Source: Dermanyssus gallinae (taxonomy: Eukaryota > Arthropoda > Arachnida > Mesostigmata > Dermanyssidae). Taken from it: a stretch of 64,000 nt of DNA. Position 1 is the first letter of the stretch. Every line of letters starts with the position of its first letter. The notes beneath the pieces are model-generated. The model saw only the letters and a program-made list of their open reading frames with translations, searched no databases and had not been told where the DNA came from. The position numbers were made by a program, and so were the translations under genes. Positions 36,728-47,959 of this stretch are shown one piece after another. The stretch spans positions 1-64,000 of the forward strand of contig QVRM01007082.1 of NCBI GenBank assembly GCA_003439945.1, written 5' to 3'.

Positions 36728-37339
36728 ATGTCTTCCGAATTGGCCGAGCTCGATCTGCTCGGCCTGCCGAAGCCCAAGGCGAAGAAAGAGCGCGAAAAGC
36801 GTGAAGTCGTCGCAATCCGGACGGCGCGCGACGCCCAACGTCTGCAGCTCGATCGGCTGATGCGAAATCCCGACAAGGAGGTGCACATCCCCGAACGCCG
36901 CCACGATAACCGATCTCACAAGGTGCCGGACTTTGTACGAAACGTCATGGGCTCGTCAGCGGGAGCTGGAAGCGGCGAGTTCCATGTCTACCGACAGCTC
37001 CGCAAGAAGGAAACCACCAGGTATTTTTACAAACAGCCTCCACCACTCGTAATACAACACAGCACCGATAACAACACCAGCGACAACAACAATAACTGCA
37101 ATATTTACCCTTCATTTTTGCATTAAAGTTTTAAAAAGTATACTTATTTGTGAACCATCGAGTAGATTTTCATTCCATCCCATGGCATTAACTTAACAAT
37201 GGACTTGTCAAGTTGTACACTCCTGTTATTTGTACTCAGAGAGCTGTGGTACACTCTTACAGCGACTCCTTAAATACATGTGCCACTATCTGTTACATGT
37301 ATTTAAATAAATCTTATATGTTACTGTGACAAGGTATGG

Positions 37340-37379
<40 letters not shown>

Positions 37380-38633
37380 AGACCATATATAGTTTTATTG
37401 AGAATATTACCTTCCTTGTAAGTCGTCCAAGAAGTGATCTGCCCTTTTAAACAAATTGCAGTCGTAACCTAAAACGTTTCGAATTCAATTCAGGGTGAAA
37501 TTGATGGAGGAGCAGGCTGAAAGGGAAAAACTAGACCAAGAGTTTCTTCAACGGCTAGCAGCCAAAGAAAAGGCAGCCGAGGAAAAAGCGGCGCGAAAAC
37601 GCGCCAAAAGACTCAAGAAAAAGATGAAAGATAAGAAGAATCGAGTTAAAAAGGCCAAGAAGGACGGCGATCAACAGTCGAAAGGTGAGTAGTAAAACGG
37701 CGCCATGGCAAGGCTTTACGATTACGGCCTTTAATTAACCTTTACCTAAGTAAAAAACGGCTAAATATAATCAAACGAAAAAACTACGATTAGTTGTGAG
37801 TTACTACTTTGGGATAATGCTCCGAGTATTTATTACTATTGGCTCCATGCACAGCGATTTAGGCCAGGATGTTTTGTTATCGAGAGGTTTATTAAATTAA
37901 TTGAAAACGACAAAGCTCTTAAAATACTAGGGCAACAAACATTGGCTGAATTATCACAAGTATATCTATTTTAGAGAATATAATTGCATAGGAAGAAACA
38001 ACTAGTAACTAAGTTGGACACATGAACGCAGCTGTTCAAGGTTACACGACGCATTAGAAATAATGAAAATGTGCATTAGATCGCACCTCGCCCAGTTCTT
38101 CTAAATGTTCTATTGTTTCAAAAAAAAATATATTTGTATATATATATCATATATATATATATATATCAGTTGTTTACTATTTTTGGACCCAGTAGTTCCG
38201 ATTGCTGACTAAATTGAACAGTTTAGTTTGATTGAGTGTGCATGTATGCATGCTTATATGCATTAATAAGTACATACTAATAATGCATAAATGCAATAAC
38301 ATATTTGATGCAACCCAATCATTCTAAACAACGATACACCTTGCACATACGGAAACTTGATCTACTTGATTTGGTGCTCAATCGCCAATACGATAGATGC
38401 AGCTCAAGTGCCGTTTCTCTATGCCGCTTGTACGTAAACCTAGTGTCCTCAACAACTGTGGCTTTATTTCAGACTCTTCGTCGGAAGATGATGAGGAGAG
38501 CGATGCCGATGGTAATGGTGGCCCGACCAGCCCTCAGCAGTCGACTGGACACTCCGAAGTCAACGACACGCCCTGCGAAGGTCGTCAGTCAGAAGACGCC
38601 GAGGAAATGAACAAGACCGAGAGCAAAGCGTAA
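36728..38633 (+). CDS. PRKRIP1: PRKR-interacting protein 1 homologue
   Basis: Small, highly charged nuclear protein of the spliceosome (seen in human post-catalytic spliceosomes), first described as a binder of double-stranded RNA and inhibitor of PKR. Three exons: 36728–37020, 37494–37684 and 38473–38633 (phases 2 and 1; donors AG/GTATTT and AAAG/GTGAGT; acceptors ATTCAG and TTTCAG), about 214 residues. The N-terminal half contains LMRNPDKEVHIPERR, KVPDFVRNVMGSSAGAGSGE and FHVYRQLRKKETTR, which I recognise as the conserved core. Then comes a long Lys/Glu helix (QEFLQRLAAKEKAAEEKAAR, KRAKRLKKKMKDKKNRVKKA) and an acidic, Ser-rich tail from SSSEDDEESD to the stop. It is about 30 residues longer than the human protein. 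AATAAA at 38726–38731 is a likely poly(A) signal. A minisatellite abuts the start codon. Confidence 0.93.
38190..38425. repeat. Segment duplicated at 39625–39830
   Basis: In the last intron of PRKRIP1. Shares the order GTAGTTCCGATTGCTGACTA, GCATGTATGC, AACCCAATCATTCTA, GATGCAGCTCAAGT, GCCGTTTCTCTATGCCG with the second copy, at moderate divergence. Confidence 0.5.
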
Positions 38634-38973
38634 AGTAATTTGTAAAGCTGCATTGAATCGTACGTACATATTTGCTAGGACTGGGCGATTCAATCATTCA
38701 CATGTATACCACCTGTAAATAGATGAATAAACATGAATGTGTTTACCTACCGTACCATGTACATATTGTGTTCTTATCTTACCTGACTATTCTAAATTCT
38801 AAATGCTGTGTTTTCTTGACGAATGGCTATTCACACGTTTGGGCTTCGCTCTCATCAAGGATGTCTAAGTAGTGCCGCTCCCTCAGCCCAGTTGCTGGGA
38901 TTAGGCATCATGTGCGCGACAATATCGCGTGATGCCTATCCGGCTAACGCAAAAATAGCATTCAAATTATTTT

Positions 38974-39210
38974 ATGAAAAATTCGATTTCTATGTTTTCG
39001 CACCTTCCTTGTTTGCCGGACCCGGCTCCATGCGACTTTTCTCTGTTGTTACGGATAAAATTAAAAGAAACAACGTTTAGATCTTACAGAGAACATAAGA
39101 AAACTCGCATGAGCAACTCAACTCGACTTCGAAAGACGCGTTTACAAAGTGTTCCAGTGAGTGGGGAGAAGGTGATTGAAGCGCATTTTAACGGGGTGGG
39201 GCTATTTTAA
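38974..39210 (+). mobile_element. Mariner transposase C-terminal relic
   Basis: Plus-strand frame reads HLPCLPDPAPCDFSLLLRIK, then LKETTFRSYREHKKT and a tail, parallel to the mariner H-P-P-Y-S-P-D-L-A-P-C-D-F-F-L-F-P-x-L-K…L-K-G-T-x-F block. The catalytic third Asp region upstream is lost. It lies within or beside the duplicated segment. Confidence 0.55.
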
Positions 39211-39458
39211 AAACAAAAACACACTTTGGAAGATAAGGATTCATGATCCTTGAAGAGCGCCTGTCGAGGCATGTCAGGGGGTTCCCAGTCGTAGGTTCCA
39301 GGACGATAGCTCTCGCTCAGTGTGAAAAAGGCGCAGCGTTCATAGTATCTTCGGCCTTCTCTACACATACATTTTACCAATGCGGTATAGGTATTCCTAA
39401 AAGCAGCCGGTGTCTGTCCTGCTAATTAGTGTTCCCCTCGTCCGGCCTTTAATTAAGG

Positions 39459-39521
<63 letters not shown>

Positions 39522-40849
39522 AGTCGCACGGCTTTCACAGAAGCAATACAGGTCCTCTCTAGACAAATTCCCTGGGACCTAAGAGTTAAAGAATTGGCAT
39601 CAAGAAACCCCTCAATTAAAGGCCGGTAATTCCAATCGCTGACTACATTTAGTTTGATCACAGTATGCATGTATGCTTATATGTATTATTAAGTGCGTAT
39701 TAATGCATACGTGCAAATTGTTACGTGAGGTAACCCAATAATTCTACACAACAATACCGCTGACCGTTGAGCTCCTTACAAGATAGCCTATAGGATATGT
39801 GCAGCTTAAGTACTGTTTCTCTGCGCGGCAATATCGCGTGATGCCTGCTCAGCTAACGCGACGGGATTCTGGGCGGGACAAGGCAAGGATCGCTGTATGA
39901 GACGGTGTGTGCGACGTCGTCTGCCTGCCCACAGCTTTCAAGCAGTGGGGCTCGAGACCAATGAAGTTGACCATATATATATATAGTTTATTTGGCAATA
40001 GGTTTACATTTCAGGATGGCACACAATTATAATACAATCGCCATTATATACAATTTGAACACTTTAGCGACTGCCCTACCGGGAGAAAAAGGTGTAGAAA
40101 CCGCCGTTGCGTCTGCAGCTCCTGCAGGGTATTTAGCGCACATCTACGAACAGAACCGGCAACGACCTTGGTCGCCAAACCGTACACGGGCCTTAGCTTT
40201 ACGGAAAAAAAAACCTACTATTTACATAACATAGTCCAGTGAGACCAGTTCTACCGAAGCGAACATCTTTCGATTTACGCGGCTTCAAAATGAAAAAACT
40301 CGTTTAGTAAATTTTCCTTTCTTTGCGGTCTAGTAAATATACTATTACCCCTCGAGTTGGAAGTATCAGTGCATAAGCTACTAAACAACCAAATACATAT
40401 AAGTAAGGTTACTAAATATCATATACATTGTCCGAGCATTTAGTCCTTACTAATTTACTATTGCAATGATTTGAATACCTGTTATTTGCACCAAGAAAAA
40501 TATTATTTAAAATACTTTACTTTTGAAATTCCTTTGTGCAGGAGTAATATTTGAAATACTTAATTGAATGTGCCGTTAACAATAACGTTCACATAGCTCT
40601 GCAATGTCTTTTTTCTACATACATGTACACATATGCATAGAAACCAAGAAGATCGTTACGTACTAAACGTACACCAAACTTTTTGTCTTTATTGGTACAT
40701 ATTATATATAATATATATATATATATATATAACTTTTATAAACCTAGCATCACTGTCAAATTCAATGACTTGCTTTACAGGTCTTGTTGATATAAATAGT
40801 TCTTATCTATGATGCCAAGATGTGACTACAGCGACTTGACAATTTAACA
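39211..40849. other. Gene-free stretch with repeats downstream of DCTN5
   Basis: Contains a 55-bp TA array (39463–39517), a 13-bp inverted repeat (CCGGCCTTTAATT at 39442–39454 against 39614–39626), and the second copy of the duplicated segment (39625–39860). TTTATT at 40688–40693 could be the poly(A) signal of DCTN5 on the minus strand. No coding gene. Confidence 0.45.
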
Positions 40850-42812
40850 CTACTTTCTACTGTCGATCGGGTGATCCTGTGGCACGAAGTTAAGATAGTA
40901 CGAATTCGTGTAATCAGCCAGAATGTCCTGACAGGGGCCAGGCAGTTCACCTGTGTAACGAGCCGGGTTTCCGGCGTAGATCGCGTATGAAGGCACTGTT
41001 GTTTCCGGACTGACAACACTGCCATCGGCAATCATGCAACAGTCCCGGAGAACAGCACGCCGGCCTGTCGCAGGACATAAAACAAAGGCAGGAAAGACAA
41101 CTTGAATTAATTAAAAATATCTCAGTCGAGCCACAATAAATCACATGTCCTGATTGGTTTCATGCGACTCATTGACGACAATGCGTTCTAACGTTTGGGT
41201 TATTTACGTAGAGCCAGTTCTTATAAAAGTAACAAATATTCGTAGCAAAAATCACCTACAACGACATCTTAGTGTGTAGCGATTATTATGTTACCTGTGT
41301 CCCTATAGCTTCGTATAGACGCAGAGTGTGGGTAAGAGGTGAATCCGCCAGGCAAATGGCTAACAACGGAAATTCTCTTATCATCTACTGACAGGCAGGG
41401 AAACCTATAGCATCTCTATATCGACGGCAACGTATATTCTTAATCCACATATTAAGTACGCTATAAAATGGTTGTTACCCACATAAATCTAAACAAGTTA
41501 CCAAAATGGGTCTAGACTCCGAATACAGACAGACTGAGTGAGCGCCCACAGGAGTTGCAACTCGCAATGAAACCTTACTTGAAGATACATATGGCAAAGC
41601 CATTCGGTAAATGCACATATATACATGCACGAAACCTTGTCAGTTAACATACGTCATCTACGTAATCCCAGTATCAAAATCAAAAATATCTGAACAGACT
41701 TTTCCATAGTAATATGAAACTAGTAATACGAGATAAACTTCATAAGTTATATACAGCTCTTCGCCTAAGGCAAACATAAGTCTTATTGTTGCTAATTCAT
41801 CTCATTATAAATTAAAAGTAAGTTAAATAAGTCAAAATAGTAGTTCACAAATTAAATATTCCTTATATAATAAAATAAGAGTCTATCTGACACATAAACA
41901 AGGTGGTTTTAAACAGACAGTTTAGAAAAGCGGCACTGCAAACAGCCCATAAAAATAGACGCACGGCATTTTACGTGCACTGTCATTCAGCAGCATTAGG
42001 TTGGCAACCCTGCCTTCAGCACCCTACCTCAGCTAATATAGACAAAAAATGCCCCTTTTAAAATGACAGAACAGATCTAGTTAACATGAAAAAACACTAC
42101 GAGTGGCAACAATTGTACACCGCTGTGCGCACGTAAAATTAGGCTGCAGTCGAGTCCAATGTTACTGTTGCTGAAGGAGTCGTCATCTCACATGACCGCC
42201 ATCACTATTTACAGCCCATTGATTATCTGCCCGGCTAGAGCTAGTAAGTATTTCTTTTTATTCGTTACGAGTCGTTGGATAATGGTCCTCTTTATCAGTC
42301 ACTCTTCGTTGCTGCAGCTGCTCGATACTTACCAATGACGCAGTTATTTCCAATGTATACGTAACTGCCAATTGACTGGGCGCTGACGACGCTTCCTTCG
42401 CCGACAAAGACGTGGTCGCCGATCTGCTGTGGGTAGAACGTAAGGCCCTTCGTTATACGCTTGCACGGCGGGCGAATCACTACGTCCTGCGAGATGACGC
42501 ACCGTCGGCCTACCCGAATTGAGGCCAAATCGCCGCGAACGATCGCACCTGCAATCACGCATCCAGGACACATAGATATATAGCTAGATAGTCGGGAGAC
42601 GGCAGTGTGAAGCGAGACAGCACACGTGCAAGGGTTAGGGAAGATGACCAGCAAAATTGTGGACCTCCATCTATTATTAGTTTAACTAATGCAAATCTTA
42701 AGAAAGATCGTTCCGAAGAAATACGTGGGTCGCATTCAGATGTCGGATCTCGCGACTTCAATGCCGAAGTCGCCGACCACTTCCTCCACTTCGTTCCGTT
42801 GGCAATTAACGG

Positions 42813-42864
<52 letters not shown>

Positions 42865-43079
42865 GTCCATATATATATAGCGGGCAGGACATCAGGTATA
42901 ATTAAGAAATATCCGTGCTGGTAGTAGAGTACTTCATAGGTTTATATATATGCATTGTCGACGAAATGCCATGCAGTCCCGAACCTGCGCGGTGGGAAGG
43001 AATCCGGGTTTGGTGAGTCCCATACTATTTACCGCTGGCTGCCAGTGACATAAGGCACCATATGTTCCCAAAATCTCCC

Positions 43080-43116
<37 letters not shown>

Positions 43117-43495
43117 GTTACGTGAGGCTTGATCGATTTTTGCTGAACTTTGGGAACACGTTTGGGATTAAACGAAGCACCAATTAGCACAACTAAACTA
43201 AACAAAAGTAAATAGATAAATATACTTTCTCTCGTCGTTCCCTCTTACGTTATCGTTTTCTACTTGTTTTCTTTTGATGCACTGTTCTCTAATCGATAAA
43301 TCTGTACCCCCTCACCACCTTCAGACTTCCGGCGTCGTGCCATCAGCGACCTCACTCACCCGACTGTATGATCGTCTTGCCATTGAGGACGATATTGTGC
43401 GCACCACACAGCACCGAGCGACGGCTAACCTTGTTGCCTGAGGCCGTCTCAATGTACTCGTGTTTGTCGTACGTCACGACAGGTAGTTCAGACAT
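40850..43495 (-). CDS. DCTN5: Dynactin subunit 5 (p25)
   Basis: Subunit of the pointed-end complex of dynactin, the dynein activator; p25 helps bind membrane and endosomal cargo. Exons on the minus strand: 43495–43360, 42548–42333 and 41064–40850 (phase 1 at both junctions; donors G/GTGAGT and ATTG/GTAAGT; acceptors GATTGCAG and TGCGACAG), about 188 residues against 182 in human. The N-terminus [20 protein letters not shown] and [15 protein letters not shown] match the family closely. The middle forms the left-handed beta-helix of hexapeptide repeats ([44 protein letters not shown]). The C-terminus has [20 protein letters not shown] and SYYLNF. Introns carry a 55-bp TA array at 42809–42862 and another at 43083–43115. 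Its start faces TMTC3. Confidence 0.95.
42809..42862. repeat. (TA)n microsatellite in DCTN5 intron 1
   Basis: Perfect alternating TA of about 54 bp, followed by a second short TA run (about 42870–42880). Confidence 0.95.
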
Positions 43496-44185
43496 CGTTG
43501 CGGCGTGGTGTACGATGTGGGCCGAGAACGACGCGCCTGTTCAATAATAACGATGATGCTGCTGCTTGCTGTTTGCACACGGTCGATTCTTCTTCGAAGC
43601 TGAATACGACTCGACGAAGTAGCGGGCGAGCGAGTGAATTCGGTGTGTCATTTGGTTTCACCGATCCCACCTCTCCCGTCAGAGAGGTAGTTGGTGAAGT
43701 GAGTCGACTTCACTACCAACCACACTTCATCCAAGCCCGATCATTGCTAATACTACTTTTTACTACTAGAGCTAATGTTACTTCTGGTCTTTCTGTTGAC
43801 AGTACAATTGCCGCTCTCGTCCTGTTGTGGTGTGGTCGATTCAGTGGAACAGCTGAGCGGGAGGCCGGTGACGTTGATGAAAATAACAACAAAAGCAACA
43901 ACAACAACAACAACAATGAACAACAAGTAAGTCCGAATGCCTACGAAAGAAAGCTGAAATTATTGGTGAACAGTCTAGTGATCTGTCGGCGCGGTGTAGC
44001 GACATCTAAACGTAACGTTGAAGAAATGTTGATGCATTTGATAATGTCGCACTCACGATGAACACTTGCTTAGGTGTTTATTTATTAACGTATTAAGTTA
44101 TTTACAATTCGACGTGAGCAACAGGAAAACAAATGTAACGGTGTCAATGTAAGGTAACAAACACCCGTGTGACAGGTGGGAGACG

Positions 44186-44258
<73 letters not shown>

Positions 44259-44331
44259 CATATAGGCACATATACGCAAATACGTTCGTCCTAAAAGGCG
44301 GACAGTATCAGGTGAATTTAATCATTAAATA

Positions 44332-44365
<34 letters not shown>

Positions 44366-45151
44366 CGTTAAGGTTTTCAAACAAGATTCAGACAAGTAGA
44401 GGGAGAAACAAGCACTTCACAATACAATCGATTCAAAGTCGGGTTTTCAAAAAAACAGCAGTTTCGAACATATGCATGGTGTGTGTGTTCATTATACTAA
44501 TGGTCAGTGAACTAAATGTTTAGGCTATGTTACATCATTCCGGTTAGCAAACTACTACCACCTCGATCATCTGTCTCCTCCTCATCAAAGTACACAGAGC
44601 TTCCTGCACCAAACCAACCACTCGTTGATTGTCGGATCTGTTTGTTTTATGTTCGTCGGAGGCGACTCGCCCTGTCTGGCTGGAGCAGTTGGTTCAGCGG
44701 CGTATCCAACTCTACCCCGAGGAGGAGGAGGAGGAGGAGAAGCTTCAGCTGTAACAGCAGCGCCACCACCAGCAGCAGCACTCAAAACAAATCGTCAACA
44801 GAGCCGTCTGATAACGTCAGTGGAGGAGACGGAACAGGGGCTCTTGAGCGCCTGGGGCCAGAGACTACAGACCAGAGCGAGGGCGAGACCAGAGAGATCG
44901 GAGAGTTATGATGACGGTATGACAGACCGGTTTGGTGGGCAATGCCACCACCCACCACCAGCAACAACAACGTCGCTTCGTCGTGATCGCCGCGTCCGCC
45001 TGAGTCACTCACGAAACGACGGCAGCGAGTTGACAGGTCGTTCGTGAGGAAGTAGTGGTTGGTTGGTGGTGGTCGGTGAGCGAGCCCGTGGCGGTGGCCC
45101 GATATGTGGTGACCAGGGATTGAAGGACAGGCACACCTCGTCTCCTCCTCG
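43496..45151. other. Head-to-head intergenic region between DCTN5 and TMTC3
   Basis: About 1.65 kb between two divergent start codons, so it should hold both promoters. It contains three TA arrays (44187–44213, 44221–44257, 44334–44362) and an AAC run (43886–43925). Open frames at 43498–44061 and 44625–45047 are judged not to be genes (see rejected items). GC content rises from about 44580 toward TMTC3, consistent with a promoter and 5' UTR. Confidence 0.5.
44187..44257. repeat. Paired (TA)n arrays
   Basis: Two TA arrays separated only by TTTTTTTTAA, about 70 bp in total. Confidence 0.9.
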
Positions 45152-47959
45152 ATGATGATGATGATGAGGAGAAGGATGGGATCCTCAGCGGGCGATCGAG
45201 GCCCCGCTGGGGCGGCCTCACCGCCCTCATCCCGCGAGCCTTCCGAGGACATCGACAGGTGGAAGACGTCGCCGCTCGCAGGTGGTGGCGGTGGCTGTAA
45301 CTGTTCGTCAGTTACTGCCAGTTACGGCCGCGCGTCGTCGACGCCCAGCCGACGATCGCCACAGCGGTCCTCGGCGGCCCGGTGGCATTCGGTCGCTCTG
45401 GTAGCCGGCGTCGCGTGCGCGGCCTACTTGAATGCGCTCTGGTGTGGGTTCGTGTTCGACGACGTGTCGGCGATCCGCGACAACAAAGATCTCCGCGCCG
45501 AGACGCCGCTGTATCGGCTGTTCCTCAACGACTTCTGGGGCACGCCGATGCACAAAGAGCACAGCCACAAATCGTACCGTCCGCTCACCGTGCTGACGTT
45601 CCGCGTCAACTACGCGCTGCACGGTCTCCATCCTCTCGGCTACCACCTGGCCAACGTCGTTCTGCACGCGGCCGCGTCGTGCATGCTCATGCTTGTTGTG
45701 GCCGAGTTCGTATCGGCTCGCGATTCGCTCACGACGGCCGTTCTGTTCGCCGTGCACCCGATTCACACCGAGGCGGTGACGGGTGTGGTGGGTCGCGCCG
45801 AATCGCTGTGCGCCATCCTGTTTCTGGCGGCATTTCTCGCCTACCGGCGGAGCTCGGAGACGCGACGGCCCGCGCCGATGATCGCCGCGTCCATCGTTCT
45901 TACGTATCTGGCCACGCTGTGCAAGGAGCAGGGAATCACGGTAATCGGGGTTTGCGCGACCTATGAACTGCTGATTGTCCGGCGACTTCGGCCGCAGTCT
46001 CTGCTCTTGGCTGTGCTTCGGCTCTTTCAAAGTAGCAGTAATAACAACAACAACAACAACAAGAACAGCAACAACAACAACAGCAGTAGCAACAGCAACA
46101 ACAATAATAACAACAACAACAGTATCATCATTTCATCGGGGGCCATACCGCCATGGCTCAAGACGTCGCTCGTCAAGTGCGCATCTCTGCTGATCGCGGC
46201 AGCCCTGTTCATGCACGTCCGCATCAAGGTGATGGGAGCCCAGTTGCCGGTGTTCACCAAGTTCGACAATCCGGCGGCTGCCGCCCACTTTCCGGCACGA
46301 CAGCTCACGTTCAATTACCTCCTGCCGGTGAACATCTGGCTGCTGCTCAACCCCTACCACCTGTGCTGCGACTGGACGATGGGCTCGATCCCGTTGATTG
46401 AGGGCGTCCTCGACTGGCGGAACGCGGTCACGCTCGTCGTGTATCTCATTCTGATAGCCATCGCGTATACGGTGTGTGTGCACACGACCTTCGAGCACTA
46501 CCGCACGCTCGTGTTTGCTATGGCGCTGATCGTTTTTCCCTTTCTTCCGGCGTCGAATCTTCTGTTCTCTGTGGGCTTTGTTATCGCCGAACGCGTTCTC
46601 TACCTGCCCAGCATGGGTTTTTGCCTACTCGTCGCGTTTGGTTGTGGACGGTTGCGCCTTCGGTGGAAGGCGCTCGCCGACGTTCTATTAGTGAGTCTTG
46701 TGTTGTGCCATGCTGGGAAGACGATTCAGAGAAATCGGGACTGGACGTCCGAGTTGAGCATATTCAAGAGCGGTCTTCGGGTGAACCTGCACAACGCGAA
46801 GCTGTTCAACAACATCGGCCATGCGCTCGAACAGCAGGCCGCGTATGCGGAAGCTCTGCGCTACTTCCGCAAGGCGGTCGAGGTGCAGCCGGACGACGTC
46901 GGCGCTCACATTAACGTCGGCCGCACGTATAACAATCTGCAGATGTATGCCGAGGCAGAGCAGGCGTTCATGATGGCGAAAGCGCTGCTGCCTCGGCCGC
47001 GCAAAGGCGAGAAGTATCAGACGCGAATCGCGCCCAACTACCTGAACGTGTTCCTCAACCTGGCCAATCTGTACGCGCGCAACTCGTCGCGACTCGAAGA
47101 GGCCGACGCGCTCTACCGGCAGGCCATATCGATGCGTACCGACTACATACAGGCGTACATTAACCGCGGCGACGTGCTCATCAAGCTGAACCGCACGCAG
47201 GAGGCGTGGCGCGTCTACGAACGTGCGCTGAAGCTGGACGCGACCAATCCCGACATCTACTACAACATGGGCGTTGTGCTCATCGAGCTGGGCAAGCCCA
47301 CCGACGCCCTGCAGTACTTCGAGAAGGCGTTGCGCGTCAGCCCCGACCACGAGCAGGCGCTGATGAACTCGGCGATTCTCATTCAGGAGTCGGGAAACGC
47401 CGACCTGCGGCAGTTGGCCGTTGCGCGGCTCAACCAGCTTCTGCAGCGTGGCCACGACAACGAGCGGATCTGGTTCAACCTTGCCATGCTGGCCACCGAC
47501 AGCAAGCAGTTTGCCGACGCCGAACGCTACTTCAAGCTGGCTCTCCGCCATAAGCCGACGTTTCGGAGCGCCCTGTTCAATCTGGCCTTGCTGCTGTCGG
47601 ACGTCGGCCGGCCGCTCGACGCCAAGGTCTTTCTTGAGCAGCTGCTCGTCCACCATCCGAACCACTCGAAGGCGCTCATCCTGCTGGGCGACATCTTCAT
47701 CAACCAGCTGAAGGACGTCGAACGCGCGCGAGAGTGCTACGAACGAATCCTCGCCCTCGAGCCGACGAACATTCAGGCCATGCACAACCTCTGTGTGGTG
47801 CACGTGAATTCGGGCCGACTCGAGGTCGCCGAACGCTGCCTCCTAGAGGTGGCGAAGCGTGCGCCCAAGGAGAGCTACATACAGAAACATCTCCAGATTG
47901 TACGTAAACGCCTCGAGAATCTCCGCAAGGCTCGCACGAAGAGATCGGGTGCGAGGTAG
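45152..47959 (+). CDS. TMTC3: Protein O-mannosyltransferase TMTC3, intronless
   Basis: ER multi-pass enzyme of the TMTC family, which adds O-linked mannose to cadherin domains. One uninterrupted frame of 935 codons. A Ser/Arg-rich cytosolic N-terminus is followed by TM1 (about 79–98) and the first luminal loop with FDD (102–104), NKDL, NDFWGTPM and SHKSYRPLTVLTFR, then HPIHTEAVTGVVGRAE, TLCKEQGITVIG, LPVFTKFDNPAAAAHFPARQ, LTFNYLLPVNIWLLLNPYHL and CCDWTMGSIPLIEG. About nine TPR repeats run from about residue 545 to 920. The FWGTP, LPVFT and GFVIAERVLYLPSMGF blocks fit TMTC3 better than TMTC1, 2 or 4. An insertion of about 30 residues of mostly Asn (about 46035–46125, residues 295–325) lies in a loop between membrane segments. 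The ATG run at 45152 leaves the exact start among five Met codons open. AATAAA occurs at 48546. Confidence 0.97.
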   Translation: MMMMMRRRMGSSAGDRGPAGAASPPSSREPSEDIDRWKTSPLAGGGGGCNCSSVTASYGRASSTPSRRSPQRSSAARWHSVALVAGVACAAYLNALWCGFVFDDVSAIRDNKDLRAETPLYRLFLNDFWGTPMHKEHSHKSYRPLTVLTFRVNYALHGLHPLGYHLANVVLHAAASCMLMLVVAEFVSARDSLTTAVLFAVHPIHTEAVTGVVGRAESLCAILFLAAFLAYRRSSETRRPAPMIAASIVLTYLATLCKEQGITVIGVCATYELLIVRRLRPQSLLLAVLRLFQSSSNNNNNNNKNSNNNNSSSNSNNNNNNNNSIIISSGAIPPWLKTSLVKCASLLIAAALFMHVRIKVMGAQLPVFTKFDNPAAAAHFPARQLTFNYLLPVNIWLLLNPYHLCCDWTMGSIPLIEGVLDWRNAVTLVVYLILIAIAYTVCVHTTFEHYRTLVFAMALIVFPFLPASNLLFSVGFVIAERVLYLPSMGFCLLVAFGCGRLRLRWKALADVLLVSLVLCHAGKTIQRNRDWTSELSIFKSGLRVNLHNAKLFNNIGHALEQQAAYAEALRYFRKAVEVQPDDVGAHINVGRTYNNLQMYAEAEQAFMMAKALLPRPRKGEKYQTRIAPNYLNVFLNLANLYARNSSRLEEADALYRQAISMRTDYIQAYINRGDVLIKLNRTQEAWRVYERALKLDATNPDIYYNMGVVLIELGKPTDALQYFEKALRVSPDHEQALMNSAILIQESGNADLRQLAVARLNQLLQRGHDNERIWFNLAMLATDSKQFADAERYFKLALRHKPTFRSALFNLALLLSDVGRPLDAKVFLEQLLVHHPNHSKALILLGDIFINQLKDVERARECYERILALEPTNIQAMHNLCVVHVNSGRLEVAERCLLEVAKRAPKESYIQKHLQIVRKRLENLRKARTKRSGAR
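46035..46125 (+). repeat. AAC/AGC repeat encoding poly-Asn in TMTC3
   Basis: In-frame run of AAC, AAT, AGC and AGT codons giving Asn with some Ser and Lys, inserted between conserved TMTC3 blocks. The reading frame is kept on both sides. Confidence 0.9.

Noticed and set aside
43498..44061. 187-codon plus-strand frame antisense to the DCTN5 5' end
   Set aside because: Begins at TTG, overlaps the DCTN5 start on the other strand, and contains a poly-Asn run from an AAC repeat. No family resemblance.
44625..45047. 140-codon frame upstream of TMTC3
   Set aside because: Gly/Ala/Pro simple sequence in the GC-rich leader; most likely 5' UTR.
46688..47803. 371-codon minus-strand frame over TMTC3
   Set aside because: Antisense shadow produced by the codon bias of TMTC3.
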